The notes: a model not told the origin generated them from the sequence alone. A DNA stretch of 26,434 nucleotides from an uncultured Bacilli bacterium (GCA_944331815.1 CALVIQ010000072.1:1-26434); one strand, 5' to 3'. Shown: positions 14,729-23,497, counted from the first letter of the stretch. Numbers and translations: made by a program.

Positions 14729-15769
14729 ATGAAAAAAATGTTATTTGGAATTATATGTTTATTTTTTATACCGACTTTTATATATGCTTCAAATATTAAT
14801 TTTGAAATGGGTGAAGATGTTAATCAAGAAAAAGAAGTTACAGGTAGTTCTGTTATATTTGGTAATAATGTAACATCAAATAATAAAGTCTCTGGTATTG
14901 ATATGTTATTTGGAAATAATATATCTTTTGAAGGAAATAGTGATTATGGCTTATTTTTTGGTAATAACATTAATATAAAAGGAACTATAAATAATGACGG
15001 TTTTATTTTTGGTAATGTTATCAATTTTGAACCTAATGTTATAGTAAATCGTGATTTAGTTGTTTTTGGTAGTGATATAACTATTAGTGGAAAAATTAAT
15101 AGAAATTTAACTATTTTTGCTTCAAATGTTACTATAAATGGTGAGGTTTTAGGAAATGTAGAAATTAAAGCAAATGAAATAAAAGTTGAAGGGAAAATAG
15201 CAGGAGTTTTATCTTATAATGAGGATGCTATTATTAGTATATCTGGAGATGTTAATGAAACTAATGTAACTGAAAAAATAACAACAGAAGTTACTTTTCA
15301 AGACAAGTTATGGCAATTTATAACTAATTATGGTAGCACATTAATTATTTTCTTAGCATTTGCTTTGTTAGTACCACAATTATTTAAACGAATTGAAAAG
15401 AAAAACGAAAATATCACAATTTTAAATTGGTTTTCTTTGTTTGGCTTTGGTACTTTATCAATCATTTTAATTCCTGTCATATTTTTAATGCTATTAACAT
15501 TAGTATTCGGTTTTTCTTTAGCTATTTTGTTATTAATTTTGTATATTATTGCAATTTGGTTATCAAGTATTTTTACTTCTTATTTAATTGGTTATTTAGT
15601 ATGGAAAAAATTTATTAAAAAAGATATGAATATGTATTTGATTGGTTTAATTGGAATAAGCATTATAAGTGTAGCAACTGCACTTCCTGTTTTTGGGGTT
15701 CTTGTAAATGTTGTAAGTATGATGATTGGTATGGGAATAATATTACAACAATTCAAAAAAGATAATTAA
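14729..15769 (+). CDS. Bactofilin-like beta-helix protein with C-terminal membrane domain
   Basis: 346 aa. A signal peptide (1-20, MKKMLFGIICLFFIPTFIYA) leads to a right-handed beta-helix-like repeat region (about 28-165). Its repeated units are VIFGNNVT, MLFGNNIS, LFFGNNIN, FIFGNVIN, VVFGSDIT and TIFASNVT, then GEVLGNVEIKA and VEGKIAGVL. This is the polymer-forming (bactofilin/DUF583-like) pattern. Three or four hydrophobic helices (about 199-340) follow. The repeat domain should be outside the cell, whereas true bactofilins are cytoplasmic, so 'membrane-tethered polymer-forming domain' is the safer name. It has its own promoter and terminator, so it is not co-transcribed with the T4SS genes downstream. 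Confidence 0.8.
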   Translation: MKKMLFGIICLFFIPTFIYASNINFEMGEDVNQEKEVTGSSVIFGNNVTSNNKVSGIDMLFGNNISFEGNSDYGLFFGNNINIKGTINNDGFIFGNVINFEPNVIVNRDLVVFGSDITISGKINRNLTIFASNVTINGEVLGNVEIKANEIKVEGKIAGVLSYNEDAIISISGDVNETNVTEKITTEVTFQDKLWQFITNYGSTLIIFLAFALLVPQLFKRIEKKNENITILNWFSLFGFGTLSIILIPVIFLMLLTLVFGFSLAILLLILYIIAIWLSSIFTSYLIGYLVWKKFIKKDMNMYLIGLIGISIISVATALPVFGVLVNVVSMMIGMGIILQQFKKDN

Positions 15770-15793
15770 AACTATTTATTATCTTTTTTTTTT
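15755..15793 (+). terminator. Intrinsic terminator of the bactofilin-like gene
   Basis: AAAAAAGATAAT (15755-15766) pairs with ATTATCTTTTTT (15778-15789) around an 11-nt loop, with T continuing to 15793. It separates the bactofilin-like gene from the T4SS operon. Confidence 0.8.
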
Positions 15794-15797
15794 ATGA

Positions 15798-15803
15798 TAT
15801 AAT
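15798..15803 (+). promoter_or_regulatory. Extended -10 promoter of the T4SS-like operon
   Basis: TATAAT (15798-15803) in the form TATGATATAAT, just after the terminator. The first gene starts at 15843 after GTGGGAG. The -35 is poor (TTTATT). Confidence 0.55.
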
Positions 15804-15842
15804 TGAATAGAATATTGACTTATTTGGAGAGTGGGAGATTGT

Positions 15843-17690
15843 ATGGATGATTTTTTAATTTGGGTTGCAAGAGGATTATCTTTTTGGCTTGATAAAATAA
15901 TATATGGTTTTATTCCAACAGTGTATAATCTTTTTACTGATATTGCTCAAACAACAATTTTTAGTACCGATATATTGAGTTTATTTTCTTCAAGAGTATA
16001 TTCACTTTTGGGAATTTTTATGTTGTTTAAAGTGTCTTTTTCCATATTAACATATATAGTTGATCCTGATGCTTTTTTAGATAAAAGTAAAGGTTTTGGT
16101 AAATTAATAGGTAATGTTTTAATTACTTTAGTTTTACTTGTTCTTACACCTTGGATTTTTAAACAAGCAATGGAGATTCAAACGATTATTTTAGAAAATA
16201 ATGTTATTGGTAAATTATTTACTGTTAGTAATGTTAATACTAATGTAGTATCAGATCCAGGAAATACTATGGCTTACGAAACATTTAATGCATTTTATCA
16301 TCTTGATACAACTTTAAGTGATTCATGTAATTATACTGGTGAAGGTACTTATGAAGATTTTATAACTGGATGTGTTAATAGTTTAAAAATAAATGATACA
16401 GATGCAGCAGAAAATCTTAAACAAAATTTGAAATTTTCTTACAATACTAACAGTATTAGTGTATATATGGATTCTTCATTTTTATACTTAAAAGATCAGA
16501 ATGACAATTATGTTATGAATTATATACCTATAATATCAACTTTAGCAGGAGGTGCAATTGTATTATTATTAATTGTTTTCTGCTTTGATATAGCAGTTAG
16601 GAGTATTAAATTAGGCTTTTTAAGAATGTTAGCACCAATTCCTATTATATCAAGAATTGATCCTAAAAAGGGTAAAGAAGTATTTGATAAATGGCTTAAA
16701 ACTTGTATTAATACATATTTGGATTTATTCATTAGATTATTAGCAATTTATTTTGCAATATTTGTTATAACTCAAGTTATTAGTCTTGAAACATATGATG
16801 CTGTTACCGAAAGTCGTGTTTCAGTTAGTGCTTTTGTAAAAGTATTTATAATATTAGGAGCTTTATTGTTTGCTAAACAATTACCAAAATTAATTGAAGA
16901 AATAACTGGTGTTAAGATGGATGGTAAATTTACTCTTAATCCAATGAGTAAGTTAAGACAAGTTCCTTTAGCAGGAGCAGCTGTTACAACTGCAGCAGCT
17001 TTAGCAGGAGGAGCTTACACTGGATATAAAGCAGGTGTTGAAGCAGGACATGCCGGTAGAGGTATGTGGTTAGGATTAATGGGTGCAGGTCGTGACATAA
17101 AAGGTAAAGTTTCATTAATGGGTGACGATAAAGGTGGTAAAAGTCCAAGGGCTTTCTATTCAGGAATGCAGTCTGGGTACAAAGAAATAACAGGTAAAGA
17201 TTATAGTCAATATAGTTTTTGGAAAAATCGCGGTCAACAAGTTGGAAAAGATGAAATTGGTACACCAGAAAAACCAGGTTTAAAACAATATAAATATGCA
17301 TTACAAGGCGAACAAGCTAAATTAGATGCAGAATTACAAAGTCTTTATGATCAATTAACAAAAACGACTAATCCAGCACGAAAAGATGCATTAAATGCTC
17401 AAATTAAAGAAAATAGAGAAACATATGGTAAGTATGCTAAACATATCAGTTCACTTGATGATCAAATTAAAGATATTAAGAGATTATATCACATTGATGA
17501 TTCTCCTAAAAAAGATGTTACTGATGCTGTTAAAGCAGCAAAAGAAATTATGGGAAATGATTCAAATAGTGGTCAATCAACTCCTTCAGCACCACCAACA
17601 CATGGACCAAATGGTCGAGGTGACCCTGTTCCTGGTCAACCAAATCCAAATACTAGCCAGAAAAAACAGCAAAGAAGAAATAATAATTAA
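15843..17690 (+). CDS. VirB6-like T4SS inner-membrane protein (PrgH/TrbL type)
   Basis: 615 aa, polytopic. Hydrophobic helices lie at about 45-70, 85-110, 225-250, 290-320 and 328-345 in a region with a large external loop (about 115-220, Asn/Asp-rich with Cys). The segment RSIKLGFLRMLAPIPIISRI followed by GKEVFDKWLKTC and YLDLFIRLLAIYF is characteristic of VirB6/TrbL-like proteins of Gram-positive T4SS. An Ala/Gly-rich segment (AAVTTAAALAGGAYTGYKAG), a charged coiled-coil-like stretch and a Pro/Asn/Gln-rich C-terminus then form a long cytoplasmic tail. The ATG at 15843 with GGGAG upstream is chosen over an in-frame GTG at 15831 that overlaps the SD. VirB6 forms the membrane channel with VirB3. 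Confidence 0.8.
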   Translation: MDDFLIWVARGLSFWLDKIIYGFIPTVYNLFTDIAQTTIFSTDILSLFSSRVYSLLGIFMLFKVSFSILTYIVDPDAFLDKSKGFGKLIGNVLITLVLLVLTPWIFKQAMEIQTIILENNVIGKLFTVSNVNTNVVSDPGNTMAYETFNAFYHLDTTLSDSCNYTGEGTYEDFITGCVNSLKINDTDAAENLKQNLKFSYNTNSISVYMDSSFLYLKDQNDNYVMNYIPIISTLAGGAIVLLLIVFCFDIAVRSIKLGFLRMLAPIPIISRIDPKKGKEVFDKWLKTCINTYLDLFIRLLAIYFAIFVITQVISLETYDAVTESRVSVSAFVKVFIILGALLFAKQLPKLIEEITGVKMDGKFTLNPMSKLRQVPLAGAAVTTAAALAGGAYTGYKAGVEAGHAGRGMWLGLMGAGRDIKGKVSLMGDDKGGKSPRAFYSGMQSGYKEITGKDYSQYSFWKNRGQQVGKDEIGTPEKPGLKQYKYALQGEQAKLDAELQSLYDQLTKTTNPARKDALNAQIKENRETYGKYAKHISSLDDQIKDIKRLYHIDDSPKKDVTDAVKAAKEIMGNDSNSGQSTPSAPPTHGPNGRGDPVPGQPNPNTSQKKQQRRNNN

Positions 17691-17707
17691 AAAGGGTGTG
17701 ATATTAG

Positions 17708-18025
17708 ATGAATAATTTTTTAATACCAGCAAATGCAAAAAAATCGATGCTTATATTGGGATTATTTACAAAATTTGATTTAATTTTATTTGGTGTAGGT
17801 ATAGGTACAACTTTATTATTATTAATGGTATTACCATTAGAAGAGTTTGTTTTTGCTGTTATAGCTTTATGCCCTGCACTAATAACTGGATTTTTAGTTT
17901 TACCAGTTCCAAATTATTATAATATGCGTACTTTAATCGGTTCGGTTATTGAATTTTATACAAATCAAAGAAGATTTAAATGGAAAGGTTGGTGTGTTCC
18001 TCATGGCGAAGACAAAAGGAAGTAG
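17708..18025 (+). CDS. PrgI/VirB3-like T4SS membrane protein
   Basis: 105 aa with two adjacent hydrophobic helices (about 24-43 and 47-68), preceded by a short N-terminal segment (NFLIPANAKKSMLILGLF) and followed by PNYYNMRTLIGSVIEFYTNQRRFKW, the arrangement of PrgI/VirB3-like proteins. These lie beside VirB4 and anchor it to the membrane. It is placed between the VirB6-like and VirB4 genes, as in the prg operon of pCF10. SD AAAGGGTGTG lies upstream. Its 3' end overlaps the next ORF by 23 nt in another frame, implying translational coupling. Confidence 0.8.
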   Translation: MNNFLIPANAKKSMLILGLFTKFDLILFGVGIGTTLLLLMVLPLEEFVFAVIALCPALITGFLVLPVPNYYNMRTLIGSVIEFYTNQRRFKWKGWCVPHGEDKRK

Positions 18026-18548
18026 ATATACAAATGATATGATTCCAGTTAAAGAAATAAAAAATGGATCTATCATTTTGGATAATGGATTAAAGGTAAC
18101 AGGTGTTAAGATAATGCCTAGAAATATTTTTATTCTTGATCAGTTAACACAAGATAGTATTATTTCTAATTTAAGAACAGTTTATAATATGATAGATTAT
18201 GAATTTTGGATAATTGCTGCTGATAGACCAGTTGATATAAATGTTTATTTATCACAATTAGAACTTTTGTATAACAATATTAGCAATCCTGCAAAAAGAA
18301 AATTAATAATGGAAGATATAAATAAAGGTAATATGTTTATGAATAACAATATAGTTGATACTGAATACTTCCTATTATTTCGTGAAAAAAAGGATGATAT
18401 GATCCAAAAGAAAATTAGAAATTTAATAAATACTTTTGCTGGTGCGGGATTGGTTGCTTATCAGACAACTAATGATGATTTGAGAATGATTTTAGATAAT
18501 TTTTTAAATGGTGGTACTACTACTACTTTCGGGACGGTGTTAGGATAA
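18003..18548 (+). CDS. VirB4-family ATPase, N-terminal part (separate ORF)
   Basis: 181 aa matching the N-terminal, non-ATPase part of VirB4/PrgJ-type proteins: IPVKEIKNGSIILDNGLKVT, then a strand-helix region ending in NTFAGAGLVAYQTTNDDLRM. It has no Walker motif. The start ATG 18003 lies within the prgI-like gene. The ORF stops at TAA (18546-18548), which shares one base with the ATG of the next ORF (TAATG). Together with the 594-aa ORF the sum is about 775 aa, a usual VirB4 length, so this is one protein encoded in two pieces. It may be a genuine split with stop-start reinitiation, or a frameshift (the second part is in the -1 frame). Confidence 0.75.
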   Translation: MAKTKGSRYTNDMIPVKEIKNGSIILDNGLKVTGVKIMPRNIFILDQLTQDSIISNLRTVYNMIDYEFWIIAADRPVDINVYLSQLELLYNNISNPAKRKLIMEDINKGNMFMNNNIVDTEYFLLFREKKDDMIQKKIRNLINTFAGAGLVAYQTTNDDLRMILDNFLNGGTTTTFGTVLG

Positions 18549-20332
18549 TGGATATTAAAAGTCAAATAGCTCCTAAGGGCTTAGAATTTAGATCTAGTGA
18601 TTTTATAATAAGTGATAAATATGCAACAATTTTAACTGTTGTTTCATATCCAAAATTTATATCTCCTGGATATTTAGCTAATTTAACAAGTATGTCTGGT
18701 GTTAAAGTTGTTATTAAACATATACCATTACCATTTAGTGTTATTCAAAGAATGTTAAATAAAGAAATTGCTGATTTAAAAACTAGATATCAGGAAGAAA
18801 ATGATAAAACAATTCAAGAAAGAATTAGACAAGATTATGAATCATTAGAATATTTTATTTCACAATTAGTTAGTACTCAATCTAAAATATATGATTTTCA
18901 AATGCATGTAATGGTTACAGCAAATTCAGAAGAAGAGTTAATAGCAAAAAAATTGCAAGTAAAAAGTTATTTAGAAGCAATGGAAATGAAAGCTTTTCCT
19001 TTGCGTTTTGAACAAGAAAAAGTGTTAAAGTCAATTTTACCAATATTTCCTAATCAACCAATTGAAAATAGAATTGGTACACCAATTCCAGCTCCTACTA
19101 TTGCTGCTATGTTTCCATTTATTTTCGATAGTATAAAAGATCCTGGATTATCATGTTTATTAGGTGTTGATTTTTCTGGAGGGGTTATATTATTTAATCA
19201 ATTTTTATATCAAATAAAAAAAGAACACAATAGAAACAATGCTAATGTTATTATATTAGGTACTTCTGGTTCAGGTAAATCAACTGCTGCTAAATTATTA
19301 ATTAGAACACATATAAGAAATGATATTCAATTAGTAATCATCGATCCTGAAGGTGAATTTGAAGACATGGCCAAATTATATGGTGGAGATTTTATTGATT
19401 TGGGTAAAGGTGGAGAATTCGGTATGGTTAATCCACTTGAAATAATAATGGATGCTGATGAAGAAGAAATAAAGCAAGGATTAGGTTACACTGTTTTAAC
19501 AAGAACTTTACAATCATTAAAAGCTTTTATTAAATATTATGATCCTAGTACAGAAGAAGATGTAATAAATGTTTTTAGTGAAATAGTACAGGATACTTAT
19601 CGTAGATTTGGAATAGATTTCACAACTGATTTTTCTAAATTAAAATCAGAAGATTATCCAACATTTAAGGATGTTTATGCAACTATTAGGGGAAAATTAT
19701 TGTCTATTCCAGAAAAAACACATGAAAAAGATATATTAGAAAAATTAGAATTGAAGATTAGACCTTTAGTTAAAGAATTAAAGTATTATTTTGATGGACA
19801 TACAACGATTCAACCTCAAAGTAATTTTATTGTTTTTAATATTAGAGAATTAATGAATAGTGATAAAAATATCAGAAATGCTTTATTTTTCAATGTTTTA
19901 AAATATGCATGGAGTTTAACTCTAAATCCTAATATAAATACAGTTTTAACAGTTGATGAAGCTCATGTTTTAATTTCTGGTAATAATGTTTTAGGTGCTG
20001 ATTTCTTAGGTCAGATTCAAAGAAGAGCTAGAAAATATAATACTGGTACAATTATAATAACTCAACAGCCTTCAGATTTTAGTGATCCTTCAGTAATAAC
20101 TCAAGGAAAAGCTATATTTGATAATGCTTCTTATTATTTAGTTATGGGCTTAAAGAAACAAGCAGTAGAAGATTTATCTAAGCTTATAGATTTAAATGAT
20201 AATGAAAAAGAAAGTATTAAACGATACAATCAAGGTGAAGCATTATTTGTCTGTGGTAGCAGAAGGATGCGTATTAATATTATTGCTACTGAACAAGAAT
20301 TAGATTCTTTTGGAAGCGGTGGCGGATTATAG
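18548..20332 (+). CDS. virB4: VirB4-family T4SS ATPase, main part
   Basis: 594 aa. It opens with DIKSQIAPKGLEF, which in intact VirB4 proteins of this type follows the N-terminal domain directly, so nothing seems lost at the split. The ATPase core has Walker A GTSGSGKST (238-246; K244, S245), a DPEGEFEDMAKLYGG motif typical of VirB4/TraE proteins, Walker B VDEAHVLI (D470, E471), a QRRARKYNTG arginine motif and TIIITQQPSDF. VirB4 powers assembly and substrate passage at the inner face of the T4SS channel. The start ATG 18548 overlaps the preceding stop by one base. Confidence 0.92.
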   Translation: MDIKSQIAPKGLEFRSSDFIISDKYATILTVVSYPKFISPGYLANLTSMSGVKVVIKHIPLPFSVIQRMLNKEIADLKTRYQEENDKTIQERIRQDYESLEYFISQLVSTQSKIYDFQMHVMVTANSEEELIAKKLQVKSYLEAMEMKAFPLRFEQEKVLKSILPIFPNQPIENRIGTPIPAPTIAAMFPFIFDSIKDPGLSCLLGVDFSGGVILFNQFLYQIKKEHNRNNANVIILGTSGSGKSTAAKLLIRTHIRNDIQLVIIDPEGEFEDMAKLYGGDFIDLGKGGEFGMVNPLEIIMDADEEEIKQGLGYTVLTRTLQSLKAFIKYYDPSTEEDVINVFSEIVQDTYRRFGIDFTTDFSKLKSEDYPTFKDVYATIRGKLLSIPEKTHEKDILEKLELKIRPLVKELKYYFDGHTTIQPQSNFIVFNIRELMNSDKNIRNALFFNVLKYAWSLTLNPNINTVLTVDEAHVLISGNNVLGADFLGQIQRRARKYNTGTIIITQQPSDFSDPSVITQGKAIFDNASYYLVMGLKKQAVEDLSKLIDLNDNEKESIKRYNQGEALFVCGSRRMRINIIATEQELDSFGSGGGL

Positions 20333-20352
20333 TTTAATTGGTGGTGATGTTT

Positions 20353-22803
20353 ATGAATGGTAGTAGTGGCAACAGTAGTGCTAATAGCAACAACAATAGT
20401 AACAACAATAATAATAATAAAAATTTCTCTAAAAGAGGAAATTTTTCATCATCACCAAATAATCAACCAGCACGACCATTAACAAATAGATTTTCTAATG
20501 GCATAAATAGAAATAAAGTTAACGGAAAACCAATTGATAATAGAAAAAATCGTAATAATCAATATTCAAAAAATAATTCACAACAATTAAATAACAAAAA
20601 TGAGTTTGTTCAAGCAAAACAAAATTTAATAAAAGAAGGCGTTAAAACAGCGGCAGGACCTGCAGCAGGAAAATTAGTAGAGGAAGCTTCTAAAACAAAA
20701 TTAGGCAAAAAAGCATTAAATAACACTACAAATAAATTTAAAAATCCTTTCAAAAAAATATTTGGTTCTAAAAATGTTGATGAACAAGAAAGTGAAGAAG
20801 AAGTAAGTGGTAGTGGTGAATTTAGTGTTGAATTAGGTAGAAAAATAATTACTTTTTTTAGTACAAGTATTGTTAGTGTAAGTGGTTGTTTTACTGCAAT
20901 AGTTATAGTATCAATTATATGTCTTGTTATGACACCTTTATTTTATATTAATGAAATAATTGATGCAGTTGGTGATGCTTTATCAGATTTAGGTCAAAGT
21001 TTAGGCAATTTATTAACAAATAATTCTAATTGTACAGGTGATGAATGTAGTGAGGAAGCCAAAAATAATTTTTATAATAATATAGATGAAACTTATGAAA
21101 AATATAAAAAGGAACCATATTATGTTGAATTAAATACTAATTTAATTACAGCAACGTTAACTTACTATAATCCATTTACAACTGATTCGGGAACTGATGG
21201 TGAATCTGAGTATTTAGAACCATCAAATTATATAAATTTTAAAAAAAGTGCTGAAAAAGTAGAACTTTTAGCTTCAAAAATGGTTAGTATTTGTTGTTAT
21301 GAAAATGGTTCTGAATATAATGATGCTGACGGGAATCATATGTGCAAAAGTAGTAATGGTCAGAATTATGATGATATGGTCTATAAATGTCCTACAACTG
21401 ATATTGTAGATGAAGAAACTGGTGAAGTAATTAAACACTATGAAGAAAAATACAAACTAGATATCGAAAGATATAGAGAATATCTAGAAGATGATTTTAT
21501 AAAAATGTTTTATTTTGATAATAAAGAAAATGAAAATGTAGATAAAAGTGCAAAGAGAATTACCGATGAAATATTTTTAAGAGTATCAGCTTATGAGAAC
21601 TTTAATGATCATAAAAAATATGGTAAAGTATATGCTTATTGTTCAGGTGTAACAGTTATGAACCAAGATGGTACTGTTAAAGGTACATATGATTTAGAGG
21701 AGTATGTTGCAGGAGTTGTAAGCGGTGAAGCTTGGGGAGGACAAAGTATGGAAGCTTATAAAGCTCAAGCTATTGCTGTTAGAACATATACTTTAAGCAG
21801 AACAAATAATTGTACAGTTGCTATTGAAAATAGTCAAAGTGATCAAGTTTTTAATGAAAATATAAAAGATTATGCGCGTCAAGCAACAGAAGAAACTTCT
21901 GGTATGGTTTTAGTATATAATAATGAAATATTTTCTTCAGAATATGATTCTTATTGTTATAATGATAGTGATTGTACTTATGGTGAAGAAAATGGAAAAA
22001 GATATGTTATATATTCAAAAAAACCTGATATGGAAACTCACAAAGTTTATTTAAGTCCTGAGTATTATCATATGATTGCAGGTGGACATGGCCGAGGAAT
22101 GAGCCAAGTAGTATCTTATGAGATGGCAGATAATGGTTCAACTTTTGATGAAATATTAAAATTTTTCTATTCTGATGGTGTTGAAATTGTCAGTATGAAC
22201 ACAATTGTTGGTGAATATTCTAGTTCTTCTGAAATTCCTACAACAGTAGATGATATAAAGGAAAGATCTGATTATTATGCAACTTTGGGAATTGTATATA
22301 TAGGTGGTCAATTAATAGATTTATCAAGAATATATGATAGTAATGCTAATAATCTTGGCCAGTGTGTTTGGTATGCTAGATCACGTGCTTTAGAAATAAT
22401 TTTGTCTTCAAACATGGATGATATAGCAAAAGTAACAGCATTAAATGCTATATTGTCTGTTGTTGCTAATGGTGAGGGGTGGTTTGACTATTCTTCATTA
22501 AATGTTTTTGATAAAAGTACTGATATAAATATGCCTATGCCAGGTGCTATAATTTCTTGGTCTAGTGATACAGATTTAGGTGCAAGACATAATTATGGAC
22601 ATGTTGCAATAATAGAAAGTGTCGATTATGAAAATAAAACGGTAGTAATGTCTGAAGGATGGAATGCAGGTGGTGCTAACGGTGCTCCAACATGGAGTAA
22701 TGTTAGAGTGACTAAAACAACTAAAACATTTGATCAGTTGCGAAGTTATGATACTGGATATACATTTAATGGTTATGTATATATATTAGGTAAAGGTGAA
22801 TAA
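20353..22803 (+). CDS. Dual SpoIID-type lytic transglycosylase and CHAP hydrolase, T4SS-associated
   Basis: 816 aa, in the position of PrgK/VirB1-like wall hydrolases. Residues 1-160 are a cytoplasmic, basic, Asn/Ser-rich low-complexity region. A long hydrophobic segment (about 165-200) anchors it, and the rest is extracellular. After an uncharacterised Cys-containing region (about 225-430) comes a SpoIID domain: LEEYVAGVVSGEAW with the catalytic-type E459, AYKAQAIAVRTYTL and GGHGRGMSQ (577-585). A CHAP domain ends the protein: GQCVWYA with C671, GAIISW, YGHVAII with H750 and SEGWNAGG. SpoIID cuts glycan strands and CHAP cuts peptide bonds, so one protein could open the wall for the secretion channel. 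GGTGAT before ATG 20353 decides the start. Confidence 0.88.
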   Translation: MNGSSGNSSANSNNNSNNNNNNKNFSKRGNFSSSPNNQPARPLTNRFSNGINRNKVNGKPIDNRKNRNNQYSKNNSQQLNNKNEFVQAKQNLIKEGVKTAAGPAAGKLVEEASKTKLGKKALNNTTNKFKNPFKKIFGSKNVDEQESEEEVSGSGEFSVELGRKIITFFSTSIVSVSGCFTAIVIVSIICLVMTPLFYINEIIDAVGDALSDLGQSLGNLLTNNSNCTGDECSEEAKNNFYNNIDETYEKYKKEPYYVELNTNLITATLTYYNPFTTDSGTDGESEYLEPSNYINFKKSAEKVELLASKMVSICCYENGSEYNDADGNHMCKSSNGQNYDDMVYKCPTTDIVDEETGEVIKHYEEKYKLDIERYREYLEDDFIKMFYFDNKENENVDKSAKRITDEIFLRVSAYENFNDHKKYGKVYAYCSGVTVMNQDGTVKGTYDLEEYVAGVVSGEAWGGQSMEAYKAQAIAVRTYTLSRTNNCTVAIENSQSDQVFNENIKDYARQATEETSGMVLVYNNEIFSSEYDSYCYNDSDCTYGEENGKRYVIYSKKPDMETHKVYLSPEYYHMIAGGHGRGMSQVVSYEMADNGSTFDEILKFFYSDGVEIVSMNTIVGEYSSSSEIPTTVDDIKERSDYYATLGIVYIGGQLIDLSRIYDSNANNLGQCVWYARSRALEIILSSNMDDIAKVTALNAILSVVANGEGWFDYSSLNVFDKSTDINMPMPGAIISWSSDTDLGARHNYGHVAIIESVDYENKTVVMSEGWNAGGANGAPTWSNVRVTKTTKTFDQLRSYDTGYTFNGYVYILGKGE

Positions 22804-22804
22804 A

Positions 22805-23479
22805 ATGAAAAGGAAAATAGTTTTAATTTTGTCTATTGTTTTGTTAACCGGATGTCAAGTAAAATATCAACTGAATTTTCAAGATGAAAGTTTAATTGAA
22901 AATATTACTATAGAATTGCCAAAAAATGAAGAAAAAAAAATTAACGATATAAAAAAATATGAAGCTTATTCAGTTTTTGATAATGTATATCAAAAATTAT
23001 ATAAAGTAGATTATAATGAAGGTATAACAAAGTTTACTGCAAATTATCAATATACATATAATTTTAATGAGTTTAGGCATGCTCTTTATATTAAAAATTG
23101 TTTTGATGCATTTAGTTTTGTTACAAATGATGATAGTTACATTTTATCTACTAGTGAAGGATTTAAATGTATGTTTGTTGATTATAACAAAGTTGATAAT
23201 GTTGAAATTATAATTAATACAAATCATGAAATTATTGAAAATAATGCAGATGAAGAAAAAGATGGCAAACTTATATGGAATATTAATAATGATAATGCTA
23301 AAGAAAAAAGTATTTATGTAAAGTTTGGTTCTGTAAAAACATTAAATATTTTTGATAAAATGTTACAATTTGTAAAAAATAATTATTTAAACTTTATCGT
23401 ATTTGGAGGATTATTTTTATTAGTTACAGTTACAATTGTAATTATTATAATTATTGGGAAAAAAAATAATGAAATTTGA
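22805..23479 (+). CDS. Lipoprotein with C-terminal transmembrane anchor, T4SS-associated
   Basis: 224 aa. The signal sequence KIVLILSIVLLTGC ends in a clear lipobox (LLTGC, Cys at about 18), so the N-terminus should be lipidated outside the membrane. A beta-rich extracellular domain (about 20-190) follows, with YQLNFQDESLIENITIELP and LIWNINN...KSIYVKFG, weakly like LppM-type domains. A transmembrane helix (about 196-218) and the basic tail GKKNNEI put the C-terminus in the cytoplasm. It is anchored at both ends. It starts one base after the hydrolase stop codon, with SD GGTGAA. Its place between the wall hydrolase and VirD4 suggests a structural or VirB8-like role, but no homology to VirB8/PrgL is visible. 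Confidence 0.75.
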   Translation: MKRKIVLILSIVLLTGCQVKYQLNFQDESLIENITIELPKNEEKKINDIKKYEAYSVFDNVYQKLYKVDYNEGITKFTANYQYTYNFNEFRHALYIKNCFDAFSFVTNDDSYILSTSEGFKCMFVDYNKVDNVEIIINTNHEIIENNADEEKDGKLIWNINNDNAKEKSIYVKFGSVKTLNIFDKMLQFVKNNYLNFIVFGGLFLLVTVTIVIIIIIGKKNNEI

Positions 23480-23491
23480 TTAATTATGTGA

Positions 23492-23497
23492 TATACT
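23492..23497 (+). promoter_or_regulatory. Possible internal extended -10 promoter before virD4
   Basis: TATACT (23492-23497) preceded by TGA, 24 nt upstream of ATG 23522. No good -35 was seen. It may allow separate expression of the coupling protein. Confidence 0.4.

Noticed and set aside
16984..17715. Open frames overlapping the 3' part of the VirB6-like gene on both strands
   Set aside because: They overlap a well-supported frame, lack start signals and resemble no protein; they arise from the low-complexity region.
18530..18560. Programmed -1 frameshift joining the two VirB4 ORFs
   Set aside because: No slippery heptamer or downstream structure is evident; stop-start reinitiation at TAATG is simpler.
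20380..20430. Simple-sequence tract of AAC/AAT triplets as a regulatory repeat
   Set aside because: It encodes the poly-Asn part of the SpoIID-CHAP protein's cytoplasmic region and keeps the frame; no separate function is indicated.
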